From positions 1 through 6,642 of the forward strand of contig JAEEIC010000198.1 in assembly GCA_016281165.1 (NCBI GenBank): a stretch of 6,642 bases of DNA, written 5' to 3'. Under the pieces are notes generated by a model. The model had not been told where the DNA came from. It did not search any database and saw only the letters and a list, made by a program, of their open reading frames with translations. The position numbers were made by a program, and so were the translations under genes. Of this stretch, positions 1 through 5,337 are shown piece by piece; position 1 is the stretch's first letter, and the number at the start of each line of letters is the position of its first letter. Origin of the DNA: Bacillota bacterium (lineage in GTDB: Bacteria > Bacillota > Clostridia > Peptostreptococcales > Anaerovoracaceae).

Positions 1-1
1 C

Positions 2-262
2 CCCGGCACCTTCTGCGAGTGCTTCGGGCCCGAGCCCCTTTTCGTCAACAGCTTCCATCACCAGGCCGTCAAGGACCTGGCGCCCGGCTTCAGGGCCGCG
101 GCCTTTGCTCCCGACGGAGTGATAGAGGCCATAGAGTGTCCCGAGATGAAGATCACCGCCGTGCAGTGGCATCCCGAGGAGCTCTACGTGCGCTGGCCCC
201 GTTTCAGGCCCTTCTTTGAGGACTTCATCAGGCAGGCCGCCGAATACGCCGAGGAGAAGTAG
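2..262 (+). CDS. Class I glutamine amidotransferase-like hydrolase (peptidase C26 / gamma-glutamyl-GABA hydrolase type), 3' end only
   Basis: This is the C-terminal 86 residues of a protein whose start lies left of the window; the frame is open from base 2 and ends with TAG at 260-262. Two stretches identify it: VNSFHHQAVKDLAPGF and AVQWHPEEL. The first is typical of the PuuD-like C26 family, and the second carries the His and Glu of the Cys-His-Glu triad of class I glutamine amidotransferase folds. The nucleophilic Cys would lie upstream and cannot be checked. Known members cleave gamma-glutamyl amide bonds, for example gamma-glutamyl-GABA in putrescine breakdown, but many relatives have no assigned substrate. 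It is a cytosolic enzyme; no signal or membrane segment is visible in this part. It converges on the dehydrogenase gene with a 6-bp gap. The family is fairly certain, the substrate is unknown. Confidence 0.85.
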   Translation, partial: PGTFCECFGPEPLFVNSFHHQAVKDLAPGFRAAAFAPDGVIEAIECPEMKITAVQWHPEELYVRWPRFRPFFEDFIRQAAEYAEEK

Positions 263-268
263 GCCGGC

Positions 269-1300
269 TCAAAAGCGCGAGAAGTCGAGCAGGACCTTGA
301 GCCTGTCCTGCGGGTCTTTGGCGAAGTCGCTGAAGGCTGCCGCCGCGTCCGCCGCCGCGTAGCAGTGGGTGATGATCTTATCCAGCGGCGTCTCTCCCGC
401 GGCGAGCATGTCGATGACGTTCAGAAAATCTTTCTTCAATGAATTGCGGGAACCGAAGATATTAAGTTCTTTCTTCTGTATCAACGTAAAATTGAAGTCA
501 AGATTCTGCTTGCCGACCCCGATGAGGACCATGCGTCCCCCGAAGCAGGCGGCGTCCACGCAGTTCTGGAAGGTCGAGGGAAGGCCCACGGCCTCCACGG
601 TGACGTCGAAGCCGTCGCCCTTGGTGAGCTCAAGGACCCTGTCTGTGAAGCTCCCGTCCCCTTCATTCAGCAAAGTCTCGTCGCAGACCCCTGCCGAGGC
701 CGCCATAGCGAGTTTTTTCGGAGCGACGTCCGCGATGCAGACTCTCGCTCCTTTTTTCTTTGCCGCCGCTGCCGCGAGCACTCCTATGGTCCCGGCGCCC
801 ACCACCAGCACCCTGTCGCCCGGCTCCACGCGCGCCCGGCTGACGCCGTGCCAGCTGATGCAGAAGGGCTCCACCGCGGCCAGCAGCCTCGGATCGCAGC
901 CTTTGCCGTCATAGACCCTCTCCCGCGGGATGCTGAAATACTCTGAGAAGGCCCCGTCTCTCTGGCAGCCCAGGGTCTGGTTGTCCGCGCAGGCATTGAC
1001 CAGGCCCCTGCGGCAGGAATAACAGTGTCCGCAGTTGAAATAGGGGTTGCAGGTCACGATCATCCCGGGCCTGAGGCCGTTCGGATCGTCATCGCCGCAC
1101 TCGACGATCTCGGCCGAGAACTCGTGGCCCGGTATGCGGGGATAGTCGAAGTAGGCGAAGGTCCCTTTGTAGGAGCCCAGGTCCGAGCCGCAGATCCCTC
1201 CGTAGAGTATCCTCAGCAGCACCTCTCCCTTTTTTCTCACGGGGTCGGGGACCTTCCTGATCGAGACCTCTCCCGGTGCGTCTATGTATATCGCTTTCAT
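269..1300 (-). CDS. Zinc-dependent medium-chain alcohol/polyol dehydrogenase (L-galactonate/L-idonate dehydrogenase-like)
   Basis: The 343-residue protein has the usual length and order of a zinc-dependent MDR enzyme. The N-terminal catalytic domain contains GICGSD (Cys37), GHE (His59, Glu60) and EPF (Glu144), which together make the catalytic zinc site. The structural zinc lobe is intact with Cys90, Cys93, Cys96 and Cys104 (spacing C-x2-C-x2-C-x7-C). The Rossmann fold shows VVGAGTIG at 166-173, with Asp191 at the end of the second strand, which favours NAD over NADP. The sequence looks closest to the sugar-acid branch (E. coli LgoD/YjjN and RspB), sharing EPFxIS, KKEL.I..SRN and the IITH region. 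LgoD oxidises L-galactonate to D-tagaturonate. The divergent neighbour uxaE, a tagaturonate epimerase, makes a related sugar-acid substrate plausible, but the exact substrate is inference. The start at 1300 is preferred over a longer in-frame GTG at 1360 because AAAGGAG stands 6 nt before it and the longer form would run into the promoter. Confidence 0.9.
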   Translation of the reverse strand: MKAIYIDAPGEVSIRKVPDPVRKKGEVLLRILYGGICGSDLGSYKGTFAYFDYPRIPGHEFSAEIVECGDDDPNGLRPGMIVTCNPYFNCGHCYSCRRGLVNACADNQTLGCQRDGAFSEYFSIPRERVYDGKGCDPRLLAAVEPFCISWHGVSRARVEPGDRVLVVGAGTIGVLAAAAAKKKGARVCIADVAPKKLAMAASAGVCDETLLNEGDGSFTDRVLELTKGDGFDVTVEAVGLPSTFQNCVDAACFGGRMVLIGVGKQNLDFNFTLIQKKELNIFGSRNSLKKDFLNVIDMLAAGETPLDKIITHCYAAADAAAAFSDFAKDPQDRLKVLLDFSRF

Positions 1301-1306
1301 GTCTTT

Positions 1307-1313
1307 CTCCTTT
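1307..1313 (-). promoter_or_regulatory. Ribosome binding site of the dehydrogenase gene
   Basis: AAAGGAG on the - strand ends 6 nt before the ATG at 1300-1298. It decides the start, because the upstream in-frame GTG at 1360 has no comparable site and lies within the predicted promoter. Confidence 0.8.
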
Positions 1314-1350
1314 GTTCTGCCGTATGGCCCTGCCGTTTTGAGTCTTTTAT

Positions 1351-1379
1351 ATCTTATCACGAAGAGAAGGGGACGGAAA
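1351..1379 (-). promoter_or_regulatory. Predicted housekeeping-sigma promoter for the dehydrogenase gene
   Basis: Read on the - strand, a -35-like TTTCCG (1379-1374) is followed after 17 nt by a -10 box TAAGAT (1356-1351). The -10 is preceded by TG plus one base (1359-1357), an extended -10, which would offset the weak -35. Transcription would start near 1344 and give a leader of about 44 nt with the ribosome binding site at its end. The prediction is by eye from consensus only. Confidence 0.5.
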
Positions 1380-1425
1380 GCCCGCCGTATTTAAGGCGCG
1401 CGAGCTCTTTGGACGCTCTTTTCGC

Positions 1426-1454
1426 TTGCGGCAGGGTGGCTGAATTGATAAAAT
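1426..1454 (+). promoter_or_regulatory. Predicted housekeeping-sigma promoter for uxaE
   Basis: TTGCGG (1426-1431), a 17-nt spacer and TAAAAT (1449-1454) make a good sigma70/sigmaA-type promoter. The expected transcription start is near 1461, leaving a short leader of about 19 nt before the ATG at 1480. It diverges from the dehydrogenase promoter, with the two -35 boxes about 46 bp apart. Confidence 0.55.
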
Positions 1455-1462
1455 GATATCAA
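1445..1462 (+). promoter_or_regulatory. Candidate operator palindrome over the uxaE -10 box and start site
   Basis: The arms TTGATA (1445-1450) and TATCAA (1457-1462) form an inverted repeat with a 6-bp spacer. Nested in it is a perfect 8-bp palindrome, TGATATCA (1454-1461), and a further inverted ATATCA copy sits at 1473-1478. The position over the -10 and the expected start site is where a repressor would block uxaE, as expected for a sugar-acid catabolic gene. No regulator gene lies in the window, and AT-rich promoter DNA gives short palindromes by chance, so this is only a candidate. Confidence 0.35.
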
Positions 1463-1468
1463 AAGGAG
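1461..1468 (+). promoter_or_regulatory. Ribosome binding site of uxaE
   Basis: AAAAGGAG lies 11 nt before the ATG at 1480. It rules out the in-frame ATG at 1453, which is upstream of this site and inside the -10 box. Confidence 0.75.
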
Positions 1469-1479
1469 ACTTATATCAC

Positions 1480-2946
1480 ATGAAAGACTATAAAGACTTT
1501 ATACCCGGCAGCGGCGCCGACCCCGAGGAGTACGGCGTCTTCGCCTCCTCGGTGAGAAAGAGCGGAAAAGGCGCGTACGTATACACGGTAAGGACCCCGG
1601 AAGGCGACAGGATCGTCTCCGAGAGCTCCGCCGGCTTCAAGGGAGAGAGCTTCGCAAGAGCGGACGGCATGACCTGCGTGCTGGCGGAGGACAGCCATGA
1701 GAACGCGGAGCTTTTAAGAGAGCTCTTCCCCTTCGCCGCGCCCTCAGCCGTCCTTGCGGAAAAACGCACCGTGGGGACCGGCGACCGCCTGGGCCTGGCC
1801 ACTCCCGGCCACCTTCGCGCCGTGAGCGGCAGCGGCTTCTTCCCCATACTGGCCCAGCAGTCGGTGAGAGAGCTCACCCTGACCGGCAGGACCTTCGAGG
1901 ACGTGCTCGACTGCGCCAGCCGCGCCGTGTTCAGGGAAGGCTATACGGCGGGCTGGGGAGCCGACGGAGACCATCTCAAGACTCCCGAAGAAGTGGAATA
2001 CGCCCTCGCGGCCGGCTATACCATGATAACCCTCGACTGCAGCGCCCACATAAAGAGCGCGAAGGGCATGAGCCTTGAGGAGCTGAGAGCGGCCTGCGGT
2101 CCGTACGACGCCCTGAAGGAGGAATACCTGGGAAAAGATATCGAGCTCCCCGGCGGCATCGTGATACACATGAGCGAGGAGAGCCTGCTCAGAGCCCTCG
2201 TCATCTACGGCGGGGCCGTCGAGTTCGCCTCCCGCATCTATCATGAGCATATAAAGGGAAGGCCGGTGGATTTCGAGATCTCCATCGACGAGACCGACGC
2301 GCCGACCCTGCCCGAGCATCACTACTTCGCCGCCCGCGAGCTCGTCAAGAGGGGCGTTGAGATCACCACCATGGCTCCCAGGTTCTGCGGCGAGTTCCAG
2401 AAGGGCATAGATTACATAGGCGATGTGGAGCAGTTCCGCTCCGAGATGAAGGTCCACGCCGCCGTCGCGAAGGCCTTCGGCTACAAGATCAGCGTGCATT
2501 CGGGCTCCGACAAGTTCTCGGTCTTCCCCTCGGTGGGAGAGCTCACGGAGGGGCATTTCCACCTCAAGACCGCGGGCACCAGCTGGCTCGAGGCCGTGAA
2601 GCTCGTATCCATCAAGGATCCTGCCCTTTACCGCGAGCTGCACGCCTTCGCCCTCGAACATTTCGGGGAGGCGACGGCCTATTACCATGTGACCACCGAT
2701 CTTGACCGCGTCCCGCCCCTTGAGAGCCTGAGCGACGGGGAGCTGCCGGGGCTCTTCGAAAACAGCGACGCCCGCCAGCTCATACACATCACCTACGGCC
2801 TCATACTGACAGCGAAGAAGGAGGACGGCAGCCCCCTCTTCAGGGACAGGCTCTACGCTCTCTGGAACACTTACGAGGACGATTACGCTGAGCTTCTCGA
2901 GCGGCACATCGGCAGGCATCTGAGCATGCTGACCGGCCGCTGTTGA
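1480..2946 (+). CDS. uxaE: Tagaturonate epimerase (D-tagaturonate / D-fructuronate interconversion)
   Basis: The 488-residue protein matches what I recall of the UxaE family, characterised in Thermotoga maritima (TM0440), along its whole length. Shared blocks are GTGDRLGLATPGH (99-111), FPILAQQSVRE (121-131), TGRTFEDVLD (135-144), the GADGDHLK region (160-167), TMITLDCSAH (181-190), ISIDETDAPT (267-276), KISVHSGSDKFS (336-347), HLKTAGTSWLEA (361-372) and LPGLFENSDARQLIHITYG (422-440). The conserved His, Asp and Glu residues in these blocks are the likely metal ligands and catalytic residues, since the family is metal-dependent; I cannot assign each one. The enzyme is cytosolic and epimerises D-tagaturonate to D-fructuronate, bypassing the classical UxaB/UxaA altronate branch. 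It is transcribed divergently from a sugar-acid type dehydrogenase. Length and motifs are complete, with no sign of damage. Confidence 0.9.
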   Translation: MKDYKDFIPGSGADPEEYGVFASSVRKSGKGAYVYTVRTPEGDRIVSESSAGFKGESFARADGMTCVLAEDSHENAELLRELFPFAAPSAVLAEKRTVGTGDRLGLATPGHLRAVSGSGFFPILAQQSVRELTLTGRTFEDVLDCASRAVFREGYTAGWGADGDHLKTPEEVEYALAAGYTMITLDCSAHIKSAKGMSLEELRAACGPYDALKEEYLGKDIELPGGIVIHMSEESLLRALVIYGGAVEFASRIYHEHIKGRPVDFEISIDETDAPTLPEHHYFAARELVKRGVEITTMAPRFCGEFQKGIDYIGDVEQFRSEMKVHAAVAKAFGYKISVHSGSDKFSVFPSVGELTEGHFHLKTAGTSWLEAVKLVSIKDPALYRELHAFALEHFGEATAYYHVTTDLDRVPPLESLSDGELPGLFENSDARQLIHITYGLILTAKKEDGSPLFRDRLYALWNTYEDDYAELLERHIGRHLSMLTGRC

Positions 2947-2959
2947 AAAACAGGCTTTT
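2940..2959 (+). terminator. Weak hairpin plus T-run at the uxaE stop codon
   Basis: CTGTT (2940-2944) pairs with AACAG (2949-2953) around a GAAA tetraloop, followed by GC and TTTT (2956-2959). The 5-bp stem is AT-rich and the T-run short, so any termination would be weak. It includes the uxaE stop codon and the -35 box of the next promoter. Confidence 0.25.
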
Positions 2960-2970
2960 AGTGCTAAAAT
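2943..2970 (+). promoter_or_regulatory. Predicted promoter of the Fic-like/murB/PHP/rapZ/whiA operon
   Basis: TTGAAA (2943-2948), a 16-nt spacer and TAAAAT (2965-2970), with TG plus one base just upstream (2962-2964), give a strong extended -10 promoter. The -35 box contains the uxaE stop codon. The usual start distance puts +1 at about 2976-2978, on the start codon of the next gene, so the transcript would be leaderless or nearly so. Confidence 0.55.
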
Positions 2971-2976
2971 AAGAGC

Positions 2977-3699
2977 ATGAGGGATACTATCGCGGAAAAA
3001 CTCAAGGAATTCAGGGCACTTAAGGGCAACGATCCCGCCCTTAAGAAGTGGCTGAGAGACAGCGACCTCTGGTACTGGCTCTATACCACCTTAAGGCTCA
3101 TGGGCAGGCCCCTTTCGCGGCAGCAGATCGTGAAGATCCTGGAAGGGGGGCTCGACGAGAGCGTCCCCATGGGCATGTACCGCTTCATCCACGGCTGCGC
3201 TTCCGTCTACAAAGACATGGAGGAGTGCCTCGAGATGCAGTCCAGCCCGGACGTCAGGCTCCTCAAGCGCTGGTTCCGCCTCTCCTTCGGGGAGGAGAAG
3301 AGCCTGAGAGACAATAATCCCGTGGTCTACCAGTGGAACTATGTGCCCCCTCATTTCCGGGAGGTCCCGCTCGCTCTGAGCCAGCTCTTCAGGAGCGCGG
3401 AGCAGTCGGAGGAGGACCTGATAGACAGGAGCCTCACTCTGGCGGCGGGCTTCCTCGCCCTTTATCCCTTCGGGGAAGACAGCATACCCATGGCCGGCTT
3501 CCTCATAATGTACGAATTCATCGCGGCGGGGGTGCCCATACCCTCGCTCACCGTGGGGGAGCAGGAATTCAACGGCCTCATGGCAAGGCTTTTGGAGACC
3601 GGCGACATGACCCCCATGACGGAGATGTTTGAAAGGAGCCTGCTCAACAGGCTGGAAGCGGTGCTCCAGGTCCTGAGACAGGCAGCGGAGGAGATTTGA
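2977..3699 (+). CDS. Fic-fold protein with a degenerate, probably inactive Fic motif
   Basis: The 240-residue protein shows a Fic/DOC-like layout. It has an N-terminal helical part with LSRQQIVKILEGG (46-58), a GMYRF segment (66-70), then NNPVVYQWNYVPPHFREV (113-130), a helix LTLAAGFLALYPF (153-165) and YEFIAAGVPIPSL (179-191). Active Fic enzymes carry HPFx[DE]GNGRxxR at the end of that helix and transfer AMP or another phosphate-containing group to a hydroxyl side chain. Here the matching stretch is YPFGEDSIPMAG (163-174). Only Pro, Phe and the acidic residue remain; the catalytic His is Tyr163 and the GNG/Arg anion-binding residues are gone. It therefore probably cannot perform AMPylation and may bind a partner or ligand instead. 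No signal peptide or membrane segment is seen. Its TGA overlaps the murB TTG start. There is no Shine-Dalgarno site before the ATG. The Fic assignment is by recalled pattern and moderately sure. Confidence 0.6.
   Translation: MRDTIAEKLKEFRALKGNDPALKKWLRDSDLWYWLYTTLRLMGRPLSRQQIVKILEGGLDESVPMGMYRFIHGCASVYKDMEECLEMQSSPDVRLLKRWFRLSFGEEKSLRDNNPVVYQWNYVPPHFREVPLALSQLFRSAEQSEEDLIDRSLTLAAGFLALYPFGEDSIPMAGFLIMYEFIAAGVPIPSLTVGEQEFNGLMARLLETGDMTPMTEMFERSLLNRLEAVLQVLRQAAEEI
3687..3693 (+). promoter_or_regulatory. Ribosome binding site for the TTG start of murB
   Basis: GGAGGAG lies within the last codons of the upstream gene, with its GGAGG core 4 nt from the TTG at 3696. It supports the TTG start over the next ATG at about 3771, which would remove the start of the FAD-binding domain. 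Confidence 0.7.
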
Positions 3700-4613
3700 C
3701 TGATTTCGATCTTTTAGCGAGAGAACTGGCCCCCTTCTGCGCGGAGGACGGGCTCAGAAGAGACTGCCCGATGGGGCAGCAGACCAGCTTCAGATGCGGC
3801 GGCAACGCCGCAATTTTTGCCCTTCCTTCCTCGGCGGAGGGCCTGGCGGAGATGATCGGCCTGCTGAAGAGCCGGCAGGTCCCCTATATGTTCATGGGCA
3901 ACGGTTCCAACCTGCTCTTTACCGACGCGGGCTACGCGGGCGTGGTGATAAAGGCGGGAGCGGCCTTTGAGGAGATGAGCGTGAGCGGCCGCGAGATCAG
4001 GGCGGGAGCGGGCGTCCCCCTCGCGAGGATCGCCAGAGCCGCGGCGTCGGAAGGCCTCACCGGCCTTGAGTTCGCCTCGGGCATACCCGGCAGCCTCGGA
4101 GGGGCGGTCTTCATGAACGCCGGCGCCTACGGGGGAGAGATGGAGCAGGTGCTCGCGAGTGTCACCTCCATGGACGGCAGCGGCCGCCTCATCGAAAGGA
4201 AGACGGAGGAGCTCGGACTTTCCTACCGCCGCAGCGTCTTTCAGGAGAACGGCGAGTTCATACTCTCCGCCGTCATCAGGCTCGAAAAGGGAGACAGGGA
4301 CGCGATCGAAGAGCGGATGAGGGAGCTCGCCGCCCAGAGGAGCGCCAAGCAGCCCCTGAATCTCCCCTCGGCCGGGAGCTTCTTCAAAAGGCCCGAGGGG
4401 CATTTCGCGGGCAGGCTCATAGAGGACTGCGGGCTCAAGGGCCTCAGGGTGGGCGGAGCCCAGATCTCGCCCCTGCACGCGGGCTTCGTGGTCAACTGCG
4501 GGGGAGCGACGGCGACGGACGTGCTCGATCTGATGCGCGTCGTGCAGGAGACCGTCCTGGACCGCACGGGCGTCCTGCTGGAACCGGAGGTCAGGATAAT
4601 TGGAGAGTATTAG
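3696..4613 (+). CDS. murB: UDP-N-acetylenolpyruvoylglucosamine reductase MurB, type II
   Basis: MurB reduces UDP-GlcNAc-enolpyruvate to UDP-MurNAc using NADPH and bound FAD, the second committed step of peptidoglycan precursor synthesis, in the cytosol. The 305-residue length fits type II enzymes. The FAD domain shows TSFRCGGNA (30-38), MGNGSNLLF (67-75) and the GLEFASGIPGSLGGAVFMNA stretch (123-142). YRRSVF (177-182) is the type II hallmark, and its first Arg (178) is the expected active-site residue. SAGSFFKRP (225-233) carries the proton-donating Ser228, and LEPEVRIIG at the C-terminus carries the catalytic Glu. All key residues are present, so the enzyme should be active. Translation starts at TTG, in a TTGA overlap with the stop of the Fic-like gene, which implies coupled translation. 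The 3' end overlaps the PHP gene by 14 bp. Confidence 0.97.
   Translation: MTDFDLLARELAPFCAEDGLRRDCPMGQQTSFRCGGNAAIFALPSSAEGLAEMIGLLKSRQVPYMFMGNGSNLLFTDAGYAGVVIKAGAAFEEMSVSGREIRAGAGVPLARIARAAASEGLTGLEFASGIPGSLGGAVFMNAGAYGGEMEQVLASVTSMDGSGRLIERKTEELGLSYRRSVFQENGEFILSAVIRLEKGDRDAIEERMRELAAQRSAKQPLNLPSAGSFFKRPEGHFAGRLIEDCGLKGLRVGGAQISPLHAGFVVNCGGATATDVLDLMRVVQETVLDRTGVLLEPEVRIIGEY
4586..4590 (+). promoter_or_regulatory. Ribosome binding site for the TTG start of the PHP gene
   Basis: GGAGG inside the murB 3' end lies 9 nt before the TTG at 4600. It supports this start, which places the metal-binding DLHTHT motif at residues 7-12, where PHP proteins usually have it. Confidence 0.7.
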
Positions 4614-5337
4614 CTTCGATCTTCATACGCATACCGTCTATTCGCACGGCAAGGGCAGCATAGAAGACAACGCCGCGGCCGCCGAAGCGGCGGGCCTTGA
4701 GCTTTTGGGCATCTCGGACCACGGCCCCGGCCACAGGGGCTTCGGCCTCAAGCTCGCGAAGGTCCCGGACATGAGGCGCGACATAAAAGACTCATGCGAA
4801 AAGCATCCCGGCCTTAAGATACTCCTCGGGGTCGAGGCGAATATCATCAACAGGAGCGGGGCGCTCGACGTCTCCCGCGAGGAAGCGGCCCTTTTCGATT
4901 ATCTCATCGCCGGCTATCATTACGGTGTCTTCGGGGAGGAGCCCTTAAGAGCCGCCCTCGTGCACGCCGGAGGCTTCTGGTACCGGCTCCGCGGCTCGCA
5001 GAGCGCGGCCGCCAGGGCCCGCAACACCGATCTGGTCATAAAGGCGCTCGAGCGCAACGAGGTAAAGATACTGAGCCATCCGGGGGAGAAGGCCGATTTC
5101 GACATAGACGCCATCGCCCGCTGCTGCGAAGGACGCGGGGTCTGGATGGAGATAAACGATCATCACAGATGCCTTACGGCAGAAGGTATAAAGACCGCGG
5201 CCGCATACGACGTCAGCTTCATACTGGGAAGCGACGCCCACCTGCCGCAAAACGTGGGCCGCGTGGACAAAGCCCTGGCCAGGGCGAAGGAAGCGGGCCT
5301 CGATCTTTCGCGGATAGTCAATTTGAGGAGGAACTAG
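4600..5337 (+). CDS. PHP-superfamily metal-dependent phosphoesterase (YcdX-like)
   Basis: The 245-residue protein is a complete PHP domain with the full set of ligands for a trinuclear metal site: DLHTHT (His9, His11), YSHG (His16), SDHGPGH (Asp40, His41), GVEANI (Glu79), AGYHYG (His107), LSHPGEK (His160) and GSDAH (Asp212, His214). The order and spacing match E. coli YcdX, and relatives include histidinol phosphatase and the PHP domains of DNA polymerases. The general activity is hydrolysis of a phosphoester; the physiological substrate cannot be told from sequence. The segment around 121-140 (Gly, Trp, Tyr and Arg rich) differs from YcdX and may shape substrate choice. As I recall, a PHP gene between murB and rapZ recurs in Clostridia, which hints at a role near cell-wall or nucleotide-sugar metabolism. 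It starts with TTG, overlaps murB by 14 bp, and its TAG directly abuts the rapZ ATG. Confidence 0.9.
   Translation: MESISFDLHTHTVYSHGKGSIEDNAAAAEAAGLELLGISDHGPGHRGFGLKLAKVPDMRRDIKDSCEKHPGLKILLGVEANIINRSGALDVSREEAALFDYLIAGYHYGVFGEEPLRAALVHAGGFWYRLRGSQSAAARARNTDLVIKALERNEVKILSHPGEKADFDIDAIARCCEGRGVWMEINDHHRCLTAEGIKTAAAYDVSFILGSDAHLPQNVGRVDKALARAKEAGLDLSRIVNLRRN

Noticed and set aside
1401..1424. Possible hairpin GAGC...GCTC followed by TTTT upstream of uxaE
   Set aside because: The stem is only 4 bp with a 9-nt loop, and it lies upstream of the predicted start site, so neither a terminator nor an attenuator is supported.
1431..1456. Stretch resembling the 5' part of a tRNA-Leu or tRNA-Ser (A-box-like TGGCTGAATTG)
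   Set aside because: There is no matching B-box (GTTCGA-like) or acceptor stem downstream; the stretch is better explained as the spacer and -10 box of the uxaE promoter.
1453..1479. Longer uxaE form starting at ATG 1453, adding nine residues
   Set aside because: It starts inside the -10 box and upstream of the ribosome binding site; the ATG at 1480 has AAAAGGAG in front of it.
1744..2919. 391-codon open frame on the - strand within uxaE
   Set aside because: It is a shadow of the well-matched uxaE frame, caused by GC-rich third positions; it has no family resemblance and no ribosome binding site of note.
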